A DNA stretch of 64,000 nucleotides from Rotaria sordida (lineage: Eukaryota > Rotifera > Eurotatoria > Philodinida > Philodinidae), in the NCBI GenBank assembly GCA_905250125.1, contig CAJNOL010000319.1, positions 69,007-133,006 on the forward strand, written 5' to 3'. Below, in pieces: positions 12,010 to 23,714 of this stretch. The number at the start of each line of letters is the position of its first letter. Position 1 is the stretch's first letter. The position numbers were made by a program, and so were the translations under genes. The notes under the pieces were generated by a model. It was not told where the DNA came from and did not search any database. It saw only the letters and a list, made by a program, of their open reading frames with translations.

Positions 12010-12790
12010 TAACTTTTTTTTTATTTCCGCGTTCATAAATTTTGACCATAGGAATAAATTTTATAAAATCCTAATAACATATTGGTCCTTGCATATAATC
12101 ATTCCGAGTTGAAATAGTGTGTGCTACAAGTTCAGCGTTTGTTTCATTAGAAAAGGTCTATTTCAAACAAAATCTTTTACAAAAAAAGTAAAATACTTAT
12201 TTTTTTTCATTTACTTATTTTGCTAACGTTCGGAATGAAACAACAAAAATTGTATCTATATCTTTACCACCATAAATTGTCGTAGAAAATAATGATGCAC
12301 ATATTAAATGAATTTCATTAGGAAATAAAAATGCATATAAACGTTTTCCGATAATAAAAATTCAAAATTTATTACTATAGAGAAGAACAAAAACTATTGA
12401 AACATACTAGAACACTACGATAATTTGAAACAGTTAAAAGTAAATGAAATTTTTCAATTGATATTTGACAAAGATCATGAATCGGATCTCTATGACCTTG
12501 CAATAATTTTATTGGAGAAATATCCAGATTTCGATCACGGTATATTCTTTAATAGAAAACAAAAAATTTGAATTTTATTTTTACTCTTCAACATTTCATT
12601 GATGAATAAGATTATCTTCAGCAACGAGAACATAAAAGACCATGATATGCAACAGATGTATCACATTTAAATGTAAGATGAACACTAACATAAAATTATT
12701 TAAAAATGATGTCTGTGTCGTTTGCAGTTAAATCAAGGTCATGAGTACCTATGAATGTATAAACCATAGAAATATCACTACGACAAGCTT
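12010..12790 (-). pseudogene. WDR18 pseudogene fragment C
   Basis: A third decayed copy. It carries exon 5 and exon 4 remnants (about 12230-12540), part of exon 3 (about 12585-12625) and an exon 1 piece (about 12630-12690). It has the same fused junction near 12180 that removes exons 6-8. It keeps exon 3 sequence that fragment B lost, so the copies decayed separately after sharing the first deletion. The final exon is not recognisable. It is broken. Confidence 0.75.
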
Positions 12791-13268
12791 TACCTGTAAA
12801 CAATAGTAGAAAAAATCCTTCGATTTCAACGAGAGTCATAAATGAGTCCTTTTTTTTTTGAATTGGTAAAACTTAGTTTTTTTTCTGATCAAATAAAAAT
12901 TGAGCTAATTATCAACACAATTGAAAGGCACTCATGAATTCTGGCTTACTCGCCATCATTTCAATCTATTGTTGATTTAATACAAAGAGATTATTATTTT
13001 CAAAGGGTTTGACAAAATAAATCGAGCTTTTCTATTGTCAGATACACAGTTTTACTGAAAAACTTTCTTGGTTATAAATCTGTTACATATTCAATAATTA
13101 GTTTCAATACAAGAAAATAAAATTTGATCATTTAATACAAAGTTTTCTTGTATTTGTATTAATTTATTAACTATTTGTTGTATAATCCTCTTTATCAGTA
13201 TGAATCTCATTTTATGCATAATTCACTTATTAGGAAAAATGCAAAAAGAAAAAAACGTTAATTTCTTT
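12791..13268. other. no recognisable content
   Basis: AT-rich sequence between the WDR18 remnant and a large palindrome. No coding signal, RNA or repeat match elsewhere in the window was seen. Confidence 0.4.
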
Positions 13269-14180
13269 TCAGAAACAAAGTTCTCCCGTGGACAAAAATA
13301 AGTTTCTTTTAGTCTTTTCTCTTGTATTATCGTATAAATATTTGCATGTCATTGTATACGTCAATCATATTTACATACACATATTATGTTTTATTTGCAT
13401 ATTCATTTATTCTCTTCTGTATTTATTTCAAAATAACACAAATTAGTGATATTGAGAGAACAAAAACAATAATGCAACAACGAAAAAAATGTTATTTAAC
13501 CATTTTTGGTTTTAGAGTGTAGGTGTATGTCTAAATATTTCTTTTTGTTTTCAAAATCGATTGTTTTCTGTAGTCGACTATCTTCATAAATTGTCGCCCA
13601 CACTATTATCAATAATCGATGATAATGCAGCTCTGAACCAAGGTAACAATCTCACTCAAAGATTTTCTCGTTCGACTATTCGAACATTGCATGTACACAG
13701 TACTAATCTCGTTATTATAATATAGAATAATTCCAGGTGCAATGGATATGTATATGGCTAAATTGGACAATTGAGCGAGAACTTTGAATGAGATTACTGC
13801 CCCTCATTTCAGAGCTGCGTCATCATCGATGATTGGTAATAGTGTGGGTGATCATTTATAAAGGTTATCGACTATAGGAAACAATCGATTTTGAAAACAA
13901 AAAGAAACATGTAGGCATACACCGACACTCTAAAACCAAAAATGGTTAAATAACATTTTTTTCGTTGTTGCATTATTGTTTTTGTTCTCTCAATATCACT
14001 AATTTGTGTCATTTTGAAATAAATACAGAAGAGAATAAATGAATATGTAAATAAAACATAATATGTGCATGTAAATACGATTGACTTATACAATGACATA
14101 CAAACGTATATACAATAATACAAAAGAAAAGAAAAAAAAGAAACTTCTTCTTGTCCGTGAGAAATTTCAATGTTGTCTGA
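13269..14180. repeat. large palindrome with short loop
   Basis: Two arms of about 420 bases (about 13269-13690 and 13760-14180) are near-perfect reverse complements around a loop of about 70 bases. Matching marks include CCATTTTTGGTTTTAGAGTG near 13501 and its complement near 13928, and GCAGCTCTGAA near 13628 against TTCAGAGCTGC near 13810. Open frames inside mirror one another and are by-products of the symmetry. It may be a fold-back transposon or a hairpin duplication. No target-site duplication was clear. Confidence 0.85.
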
Positions 14181-14575
14181 GAATATTTTGACCGTCGACT
14201 GACTCCTAGACATGTATTAATAAATGTAAAGTTTCTTTTAATATGTACGTTATTATCATATTTATATTAGCAATAGATTTCAAATCAACATTCAATCATT
14301 TAACGTTCTATAAAATACTTTGTTATGGTCGAAAAAGTATTCCAACACACCTAATTGATTATTTTTATTTCGAATATATATTTGTTCTACAGTTTTTTTT
14401 GTCAGAATTTTCTACTGTTCATTGAAAAGACAAATTATTAAGTAGTTATCACGTGAATTTATATCAAAAGAAAATAAGGCGCTGGAAATGCATGATTAAA
14501 ACAGAATATTTTTTTTATATATGATTAGATAGAACGTGATGACCTGATCAAGAATATAAATGTTTTCATTTTTTT
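14181..14575. other. spacer between two palindromes
   Basis: AT-rich. One short open frame (14243-14425) has no recognisable features. Confidence 0.35.
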
Positions 14576-14914
14576 GGAATGAGTTTTTAGAGAAAAAATT
14601 CCACTTTGTTACGATGACTCACTATTTTTAAAAAGTAGATTAATTTCTCGTAGCTCACAAATTGTCAATTATTTTGTTTTCTTTAAATTCAAAAGTGCTT
14701 GTTTCAGATTCATCATGAAAAACTGAATGTAGAGAAGTTACTTATAAATGACTTTTCTACATGCAGTTTTTCATGCTGAATCTGAAACAAACACTTTTGA
14801 CTTTGAAGGAAAGAAAAAAATTAACAATTTGTGGATCACGAGAAATTTGTCTACTTTTCAGAAAAAATGAGTCATCGTAAAAAAAGTGAAATTTTTTCTC
14901 TAAAAACTCATTCC
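14576..14914. mobile_element. fold-back MITE, about 340 bp
   Basis: The element begins GGAATGAGTTTTTAGAG and ends with its complement CTCTAAAAACTCATTCC. Arms of about 165 bases are imperfect reverse complements around a centre near 14745. Internal pairs include TGTTTCAGATTCATCATGAA against its partner near 14770. There is no protein. The class is unknown and no clear target-site duplication was seen. Confidence 0.8.
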
Positions 14915-15601
14915 AATATTCTACTTTAATTTTACATATCTGATATTTAACGTAGATATGAAAATGCTTCGATTCAAATTAATTCGACTATAACCAAAAA
15001 ATAAATAGAAGAATGTGTACAACAAGTATTTCTCGTAAATTCTAGCAGAACTCATATCAGTAGCATGAATAGAATTCTGTTCGAAAGTGATGTCGGTAAT
15101 AACGTGCATATTTTCTCAATAGCTCAATAATTTACTTCATCTGGTGGATTTGAAAAGATTGCAGAGAATTGATGAGATATTTTCATCTTAGTTGTTAGGG
15201 AGAATATACCTTTAAAACTTGAACAGAATTGATCCATCTATAATTTCTCAGAAGAACAATTTATCAAAGTCTACTCAACTTTACATATACAGAAATAAGA
15301 CGTAATGAAATGAATATCCTAATGAATATGAAAAATTCTGGATCCATTATTTCTTGTTATTATTAAAAGTTATATGCAAAAACATTCAACTAAATATAAC
15401 TTCGTCTATCTTTATTGGTCAAGTAAATTTGATCCTTTATTTGCAAAGAAGAAAATTAAAAAAAACATATTCAAACCAGAACGACCTTGTTCATTTAATC
15501 AACTATAAATTACATTTCAGCAATATGTGATTAATTGTTTTAAAGTCAAATTTCTCGTAGAAAAAGTAAAGCAAAAGACTAAATCCAAATGATCATTTAT
15601 T
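14915..15601. other. no recognisable content
   Basis: AT-rich 3' flank of the minus-strand paralog at 15602. The last ~70 bases weakly resemble the 3' flanks near 6840 and 28930. No gene was found. Confidence 0.35.
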
Positions 15602-16909
15602 TTAGTGTATTGTATGCAGATTTATTTCATCGGTAGTCGATATTGCTAGTATATTTGTATCGAACAGCATAGCACGACAGGGAGTCGGATGATATTGAAT
15701 TGTTTTCTTTACTTTTCCATCTCTTGAAATCTGAATTAGACGTCCAGATTCATAGTCGACAACGAGCCATTCATTACCAGGAAGTGAACAACATCGAAAT
15801 GCTAGTTTTTGAACCCAATTAATATTAAATTGAAATAACCAGACGGAATCGAACGTCTTTGCATATTTCAATTCAAGACGTAGTGATTTATTCAACACAT
15901 TTACAATCATCAAAGCTAAATTTCCATTATTGTAAACAGTACTAACAATAAATTCATCTTTGCTGCATGTCAGAGGATGTTTCCATTCTCTAATCAACTC
16001 GATTGCTGGAAATAATGTAAATTCCATAATAGATGAAGCACGTCCATTTGTGCATGCAAAAAGAACTGTGTCAGAACATGTACAAGATAGCCACTGTCGT
16101 TCTTTAATTGTATATACATTATCAATTGACATTGTATGTTCGTCAACAAGAAAGATGTTATTTTTTCCAAGTACAATGAATTTCTCTAATGTTGATGACC
16201 AACACATGTCCTGAATTGCACCGCACGGCCATAATGTTTGTTCCACTATGTTCATTTTTCGATCATATAAACATAAATTTGGCTCTTGATGTATCAATAA
16301 GTATTCATCATTGCATGTAAACGGTCGAAAACTTCCCTGAGGACGATGAATTGTTTTGTAGACAGGTGAAAGAGTTGATAGATCAAGTTCATGTTCAGTC
16401 ACTTTCTCTATAGAAATCAATGTGTCATCTGTTACCAATGGACGAGTATTGATCGTAAAGCATGCTTCTTCAATGTTGTTCATATTTCTTTCAAGTTGAC
16501 GAATAGTTGATCTCAATAATTCGATATCTTGACGCGTTGTTTCTTGTGCATCGATGAATTCAGTTATTTTCAAATTTATTTGATTGAGTTCTTCTCGATG
16601 TGGTCCAACTATTTCATTAACAAGTTGATCAAGTTCTTGACATTTTTGTTCAAATAAACAATCAATCTTCTGATGACAGTCTTCACGCCAATCCTCAAGT
16701 TTTTGACGACAATTCGCTATTGCATCATGAATACTTAATGTTTCGAGACGATCTCCAAGTGCATTAATTTCATCGGTTAAAGGATTCAGTTGAGAAATGA
16801 GTGAGACATTATGTTCATTTAAATGTTGTAAACAAAGATATTGCTCACAACAATCACACAACCAACGTGATGTACGTGAGCATTTCTCGATCGAACATGA
16901 TTGAGACAT
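15602..16909 (-). CDS. B-box/coiled-coil/propeller protein, paralog 4
   Basis: Single-exon gene of 435 residues, start set at MSQSCSIEKC; an in-frame extension to 16966 exists but is not shared with the plus-strand copies. The N-terminal Cys/His pattern is intact (C5, C10, C18, C20, C21, C26, H29, H33) although surrounding residues have changed (SRWLCDCCEQYLC). Coiled coil and propeller-like region follow as in the others (DMCWSS, SCTCSD, NEWLVVDYESGRL). It is the most divergent full-length copy by eye. AATAAA lies just after the stop. Upstream it has a duplicated flank carrying a fold-back element, but no partner gene on the far side. Confidence 0.85.
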   Translation of the reverse strand: MSQSCSIEKCSRTSRWLCDCCEQYLCLQHLNEHNVSLISQLNPLTDEINALGDRLETLSIHDAIANCRQKLEDWREDCHQKIDCLFEQKCQELDQLVNEIVGPHREELNQINLKITEFIDAQETTRQDIELLRSTIRQLERNMNNIEEACFTINTRPLVTDDTLISIEKVTEHELDLSTLSPVYKTIHRPQGSFRPFTCNDEYLLIHQEPNLCLYDRKMNIVEQTLWPCGAIQDMCWSSTLEKFIVLGKNNIFLVDEHTMSIDNVYTIKERQWLSCTCSDTVLFACTNGRASSIMEFTLFPAIELIREWKHPLTCSKDEFIVSTVYNNGNLALMIVNVLNKSLRLELKYAKTFDSVWLFQFNINWVQKLAFRCCSLPGNEWLVVDYESGRLIQISRDGKVKKTIQYHPTPCRAMLFDTNILAISTTDEINLHTIH

Positions 16910-17479
16910 CAGATAAAAATAATAAAATTCTGATGATCTAAAAATAACTGCAATTAAAAGAGACAATTAAATATGATGTTATTTCTTTAAAAAAAAAGTG
17001 TTTTTTTTCCTGAACGAACAAAAACGGATTGTTTTTGCATTTGTGTAGTGAAAGTTACGGTGTTTTTTTCAACTTTAAATTCAATAAACAGATGTCCTAA
17101 GAATAGCGATTGTACAAGAGAAACTATGATTATTCGTCCGCAAATAGAATATGATAAAAGAAGGGAATTTTTTCAAATTATGCGTAACATTGTAGACTGT
17201 TTACAAATGTCATATTGAAGTTACACTGGTGGGCAAAGGTTACAACTTCGATAGAAAAAGATAATTGAAATTACTTTAAATCAAATCAGTACTAGATAAA
17301 TATGAATTAATTAATGATATTAATAACAAAATAAAACACTTATATGGGTTTTTTTGCAAATAAGCATAAAAAATGGGTGTGTTTCGTATATTGTCGTAAG
17401 CTCAGGCATGGCTAGATGGTCTGGACTCAGAGATATCTCATTAGATAAAAATCAGTATAGAGCACCAATTCATTCTATT
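16910..17479. other. 5' flank of paralog 4
   Basis: Bases about 17370-17470 match 8700-8800, the flank of paralog 2, and then stop where the fold-back element begins. There is no coding content. Confidence 0.5.
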
Positions 17480-18670
17480 CCAATGATTAACATAGAAAGT
17501 AGACAGAACAGTCTAACTGAAAAACTGTGAAAAACTTGAAAATAGATCCTTCTGCTGAAGCAGTATTTCAGACTTTTCCTTTGTGACGCAAAGGATATTA
17601 TAGTTCTTTTTTCAACCCGACATAGATTACATCCGGATGCATCTTTGATATTGAACTGTTCAATACAAATAACTTGGAGACCTAGTTAGCATTAACCACA
17701 ACGTGGTCTACACTTATTAGTGCTCACTAATCTTTCCTGTAGAAGTCATGCAATCTCGTCCAATAATTGAAAAATTTCCTTCACATTCGTGTTTAGCACA
17801 TGAAATCAGGTCTCTCAAAAACATTGTTGTTCCAGTGGAGGGAATGACTTATATTTCCAGAATAATAATACATGCAAAGTAAGAGAAGACTAAATAATAA
17901 GAATATTATTTTCAAAGCATCATATCCTATACGAACTCGGGAAGAGGACTAGGAAAAAGTTTTCGACGAAAAAGAGTCTCAGAATCATTCGTAACATAGA
18001 AAACGAGTCGATTCTGAATGCTCCTCTTGGATATAGCATCAATTCTGATCATTATTAACCAAAGACTAGTCAATAAGGTGCCATACCGTTTTCTGAGAGC
18101 AATGCGCCTAAGTATGACTCAAGTGACACATGTTTTTAAAGTTTAGATCCTATATAATATTGTAGTTTTCGAAAAAAGACTATAAAAAAGTAAAGGCTAG
18201 AAATCGATACCTCTTATCATTCATAAATTATTATCGACACGGTGATACCTTTCTACCGTTCATATATCTGTAAAGTACACTCATGACACTGAGCTTGGTG
18301 GACACTAGAAAAACAAGACTCTTATGTAATTTTTACCATCCTAATTCGTACACTAAACACGAATCTGAAGTTATTTTCTCATTGTTGAAAGAGATTGCAT
18401 GACTTCTATGGAAAAGATTAGTGGACACGAATAAGTGTAGACCACATCTTGATTACTGCTAATTCAATCTCCAAGTTATTTACATCGGACAATTCAATAT
18501 TAAAAGATACATCTGTACGAAATCTATGTTCGGACAAAAATGAGCTATAGTGATACTTGCCCCATAGAAGAAAAGTTCGAAATACTACTCTACAAGAAGG
18601 GTACATTTTCAACAGTTTTTGTGTGAGAGAATTTGGTCTACTTTCTATGTTGGTCATTGAAATAAAATGA
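17480..18670. mobile_element. fold-back element with long inverted arms
   Basis: The arm at about 17480-17810 is the reverse complement of about 18350-18670, with landmarks such as GTGGTCTACACTTATT and GAAGTCATGCAATCTC in both. A central loop lies between. The flank just outside the left arm (17370-17470) is also repeated inverted at about 18670-18780, so the inverted region is larger than the element itself. The paralogous flank at 8.8 kb lacks the whole block and resumes at about 18920. A half copy lies at 5480-6360. No transposase was recognised. Confidence 0.75.
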
Positions 18671-18779
18671 ATTTGTACTCTATACTAAATCTTTGTCTAA
18701 TGAGATGTCCCCGAACTAAAACTATCCAATCATTTCTGGGATAAGATCAAAATACTAAACACACGCATTTTTACCGATT

Positions 18780-20640
18780 AAAAATAGTGACAAAATGGAA
18801 TCCTTATTTTTGTTTCATCTCGCGTTTTACACGAGTAAAACCAAATGATTTAATATTTTGGATTTACTAGTGGTTTCACTGGATCTTTCATTGTACGAAA
18901 CTGAATTCGAAAGTTAAAAGATTTTATTCGATGGATATCTTTAAACTCCTTACTAACGGTATTGGTGAAAATACTATTTAACTAGATTGACTCAATATTT
19001 TAACCGTATCAACAACTCTGAGAATTCTGTGCGATCATCATTGTAAAGCTACAGACGCTCTATCAATACACTATACTACTATATCAAGCAATTCGGCTTT
19101 TTGGAATAATCGTGGATGGAAGATAGCACTATATTATTGTTTGATTGGTAACTCGTCAGACCATATTTGGCGGTTCCTCTTCATTCTAACTCATGCCAGG
19201 TTTAGTATTATCAGAAGAGCCTTGTTATGAGGAACTTGATTATGGTATTGAATTTAATTTTTGACCTTGCTTCGATGTACACAACTATCTAGAACAAGTG
19301 AAGAAAATTGTGTTTTTTAAAGAGGTTTTTAACAGAATGGTTAGATCTATAAGCTCTGGAAACCTCAACGAAATTAGAGATCACTTTTGTACATGTGGTT
19401 GTGAGCTAATGAAAATACACAAAATGAAAAGTCAACTAATTATAAATATATATTTTGTTTTTTATATCGTGAATTATAATTGATATATTTTTGGTATTTA
19501 GTTGAATTAAAGTAATAATGGATTTTCCTAGAGCTAATTTTTATATGCTGCATGTATGTTAAGTAACTCTAGAAACCCTGTAACGACGTGACATAAAAAA
19601 GAATATCGACTTGTATCTCATGTATTTTAGTTGTAAAAAACTTCGACTTGAGACAGCATTTTTGAAAACTAAGTAGTACATTCTGTAGACAACTCTTGAG
19701 GTTATAAAATCACTATGCAAAGTTTTTTTCCTAGCTTGCCTAAATTTTTCAAAAAAAAACTCAATTAACTTTTCGTTAGAGATGTCATCGAGTACAAATA
19801 TATATGTAAACGAAAAACATACTCTTGTAAACTGAATGAGAAATTCAAAACTAATTCTAAACAGTACAACTGATATAATTAGAAAATACAAATAAATTTT
19901 AAACTAAAAAAAAGATAAAATAATTATCATATTCGTATATATGCACTTTTTTCTTACCATTAGAATCAGTTTATCATGCACTAAAATATAGGTGAGAATG
20001 AGAAAACAAGAGAATAAATACATGGATGAATGCATTGTATTAGTTAACAATAGTTGGCGATTGGATGTTTTGTCTTTTTTTTTCTCTATTCTGTTTTACT
20101 ATCGAAAAAGGAGACATGAGTGGTTACAGTTACACTTGCCCTTTATTTTTCGATGTCACTCTGTTTATATGAATCAGCAGACAAAAACAATAGCCTTCAG
20201 TAGACATTTGATATTTTATTCCGTATATAACTAAACTTTTATCACATGATATACTTTATTATGATATTTACATGTCAAGATTGAATAGACTTTATTTTTC
20301 TTGAGGTAACAAAGTAAAAAAACAAATTACATGAAAACTTGCAATAAACGACACATAAAGAATAATGCAAGATTTTTAGATATTTTTAAACTTTTTAAAA
20401 GGAAATATTATATTTACAAGTACATGTCAACGTTTTACACTTCTAGATTGAATTATGTTAGTAAGATTTATTTGTAATCAATAGAAACTATATTTTAAAT
20501 GCATATCATTCAAAAATTCTGGTTTTTGTTTAATTTATTTTAGTTGCATGAAATTAAGATTAAAATAATGTCTAGAATAATGATCATGCATTTCATGAGA
20601 GCACAAAAACTTTATTAAAACAATATAGTAAGTCTATCAT
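18780..20640. other. orphan duplicated 5' flank
   Basis: Bases 18920-19110 match 8820-9000, and 19910-20640 match 9150-9860, the sequence that leads into the plus-strand paralog at 10670. Here the homology stops near 20640 and no B-box/propeller gene follows, so the flank appears to have lost its gene or to have been copied without it. Bases about 19120-19890 have no match in the window and no supported gene. Confidence 0.6.
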
Positions 20641-21327
20641 ATAATTAAGATTTGTGTGATGAATCTATTTTGATATTCTAGTTCATCTGAAAAAAAGAAA
20701 CTTCAAAAAAAAAACATGATCTTCGTTGATAATCAAATCATGTACCCATGTAGAAAGCGATGAAAATTTTGAAATAAAAAAAGTCGACAAACACAATGAC
20801 ACTAGTTATTATTCTTATTCATTGATGATTAATTCAAAAATGTTTTAAAAGTAAACAAGACTAAATAAAATTTTGAAGAATTCAAAATAAAACACCTCGG
20901 CAATTTCGATTTAAAAAAAAGAAACAATCTGAGCATCCATCTCGTAGTTTTGAATGCTATCTTAAGAATGATTAGTATCATCACAAATAAATTTGTTTGA
21001 AAATAATGTTTTAACAAGTCAAATATCTTTTTTATCGTCATGTCATATTCAAAAAAAATGCCAGAAAAAAAACATTTGATGAATTATATATGATATAGAG
21101 GGTGTTTCAATCGTCACTGTAGAAAAATAAATTTGAATATTTCCCTTATGATTCTATCAGATGAAATGGATTTTACACTGATGATAGAGAACATCTACAA
21201 GTTTCTATTCATATATTCAAAGTTCTTAAATACCCCTACAAACAAAGTAATACTTTCAAGTTCAATACACATTAAAGTCCTTTGTCGATTTTGGAAAAGC
21301 AATAGGTCAGTTTTGTCTTATATTTCT
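20641..21327. other. no recognisable content
   Basis: AT-rich sequence with short random open frames. No homology inside the window was seen. Confidence 0.35.
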
Positions 21328-21937
21328 TTAACCTTAGTACTACCGGCCTGGGTCATTTTGGATCCGGACTCAAAAATTTCAAAATACACGAGAAAGATTT
21401 TATTTTTTTTCCTGGTTTTTGGAAGCAACTAGCATCCCTTGCTAATAGATATACGTTGTTGAACCTAAAAAGCAATTCATTTTTTTTTCTATAACATTAC
21501 GCAACTTTAATATGATATAATGACCTCATTACTCAATATGACACAAGAAAAAAAGGCAAGTCAACCTTTAATCTACAATTGAATGAATCATCTACCATTC
21601 TAATTGGATAGTTCAAAACTACTTCAAAAGATGTCTTTTAACGAATCTGAAATATCCAGTTGGAGTAGTAAATGACTCATTGCATTGCAGTTTCGAAAAT
21701 TTAACTTGAGCCCCTTTCTTGTTATATGTTTGTTGTATACTGAAGATGTGTTATTCTACCCAAGGCTTGTTATAATGTAGAAAACAAATGAACTTCTTCT
21801 TAGATTTAATAATATATATCTATTCGTGAGAAATACTAGTTGCTTCCAAAAACCAGGAAGAAACAAAATCTTTCTAGTGTATATTGAATTTCATAAATAC
21901 TCGTGACTGAAAGCGACACGCCTAAGACCGTACATAG
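21328..21937. mobile_element. inverted-repeat element, possibly piggyBac-type
   Basis: The arms at about 21366-21448 and 21832-21905 are reverse complements sharing CCTGGTTTTTGGAAGCAACT. The similarity weakens towards the outer ends. The left end reads TTAACCTTAGTACTACCGG followed by GGGTCATTTTGG; a TTAA plus a GGTCATTTTG-like motif recalls piggyBac ends (inference). No TTAA directly abuts the right end. No protein is encoded. Confidence 0.55.
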
Positions 21938-22069
21938 ATTTGATCATATTTTTGCTTTTTAATTTGAGTATTTTTTCTACTAATTGTACTATAACGTAAT
22001 TTAAGAGGTCAATAGTTATTTATACTGTCGACATCCGCTATAAATATGCCTACAGGTCATGACTTTTCT

Positions 22070-23714
22070 TAAGACATGAAGCAGATATTTTTCGATGCCA
22101 TCAAGTTTGTCGAAAAAGAAAATTTTGGACCAGTAATCCCATTGTTCAATGTCAATGAATGACTACCATCTATGTTTCATATTTCTATAAGATCTGCGGC
22201 AGGATTGAAGAGCAAGATGAGAGAAACCGAACATGACATGATGGAAACAAAGAGAAAAATGGATGAAGAGAAAGAAGAGATGGAGAATCAAAAAGTTCAA
22301 GTGCTGAGCCGGCTTCGAAGTCTCTAATCAAGATCATTGTCTTCGTCATCATCATTCACAATCAGCGTCAACACCACGGCAATCAGTAAATCTGGTCATA
22401 GCTTGCCGTGTAAACTATCAAATTCTGGTCCTCTATCAACTATTTTAACGGAACAACGGCAAGAGACTATTTGATGAGTTTAATATAACCGAAGATTTAA
22501 CTGAAGAGTAACATCAACATAGGCACTTTTTAGTTTTCATGTTCATTCCCTTTTGGCAGAGCAAATCTATCCTACCATCAACAAAATTCTTATCCGTATT
22601 CGGACCACGAATCCTGATTTTCATATTCAGTTAATGACATCGTTATGGCGGTGAATGAGAAAACTTGGATTTGTATATAGACGAACATCGAAAGTCATCG
22701 TACCACTCGATATCCGCACATTTATGGCAGCGCGTGCGCGCTATTTTGCTGCTCTTGATGAACTGTGCACCAGTGGTGCCAACATTTTTTGGCGCCATGA
22801 AACATGGGTCAATAAAAACGAAGAGAAACGTTTTGTTTGGACTCATGGAGCAACAGATGTAGCCAGAAAAAAAGGTATTCATCATTTTTGTAGTAATTCA
22901 AATAACTATTGTTTATGATTATAGGAAAAAGATCAGCGATTTTTGCTTTTCTGAACAAATCAGGTTTTCAAAAGGAAACAATAGATAAGTTCGAGCGTGA
23001 CGAAAATCATAGTATGGATTCGCGATACTTTTTGACCTGGATCGATCGAACTACCTCTCTTTTGAGAGAAGAGTTTGGTAATAAAATTTATAATCTTTTA
23101 CCATGAATTTCATCGTTGATATATCTCAGTCAGCATGTCAGGATTGTCATGATTATTGATAACGCGACATGGCATAACCAATTCACTGAGGACACCATCC
23201 TTCCCAAGAGAGCATGACGGAAAGAACTTATCGGCTAGTGGCTGATAAATCATAACGTCAATATTTCCGTTAAAGTCATTAAACTGGAATTACTCCTGCT
23301 CGTTTTCTATAATCTATCATCAAAATGTTACCTGGTCGATGAGATAGCCAAAAAATATAATATTGACATGCTGCGGTTAGTCGAACGGTTTCAAAATATT
23401 TTTTGCATTGATAAACGTATTTCCATAGGTTACCAGTCAAGCATTCTATGCTCAATGCAATTGAATTACCATGGACTGGTTTGAAGAATTATGTACGTGA
23501 CAAGAATGTTAACTTTAGTATCGGTGAAGTTTGCCACTTGACTTCTCAATAGATGATATCTTTGAGTGAAGCAACCGCTATGGGATATATCAATGAAACA
23601 CTTAAGATCGAAAACATGTTCAAGAGGTCTGATCGATTCACCGAAGACATCGAGAAACAGTTGGTAGATGAAGAGGTAAATGTCGATTTGAAGGCAGAAG
23701 ATGTGGATGATTGA
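22070..23714 (+). pseudogene. Tc1/mariner/IS630-type transposase, decayed
   Basis: Pieces of one DDE transposase can be read along the plus strand. In order they are a Glu/Lys-rich N-terminal segment with KFVEKENFGP (from about 22100), an HTH-like stretch (22560-22680, YPTINKIL), the first catalytic block near 22780-22815 (ANIFWRHETWVNKNEEKRFVW), the second near 23148 (MIIDNATWHNQ) and the third near 23437-23465 (LNAIELPW). The first catalytic Asp is replaced by His. Stops and frameshifts break it; an in-frame TGA and TAG lie near 23217 and 23235. A GT-AG intron of 50 bases at 22875-22924 restores the frame exactly, and two more introns are likely. No terminal inverted repeats were found. The superfamily call is from motifs recalled, not a search. 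Confidence 0.75.
22875..22924 (+). other. intron in the transposase remnant
   Basis: It starts GTATTC and ends TTATAG. Removing its 50 bases joins ARKK to GKRSAIFAF in phase 1. The length fits host introns in this window. Confidence 0.65.

Noticed and set aside
13322-14213. Open frames inside the large palindrome (70-113 codons)
   Set aside because: They mirror each other on the two arms, are Phe/Tyr/Ile-rich, and have no domain. They are by-products of symmetry.
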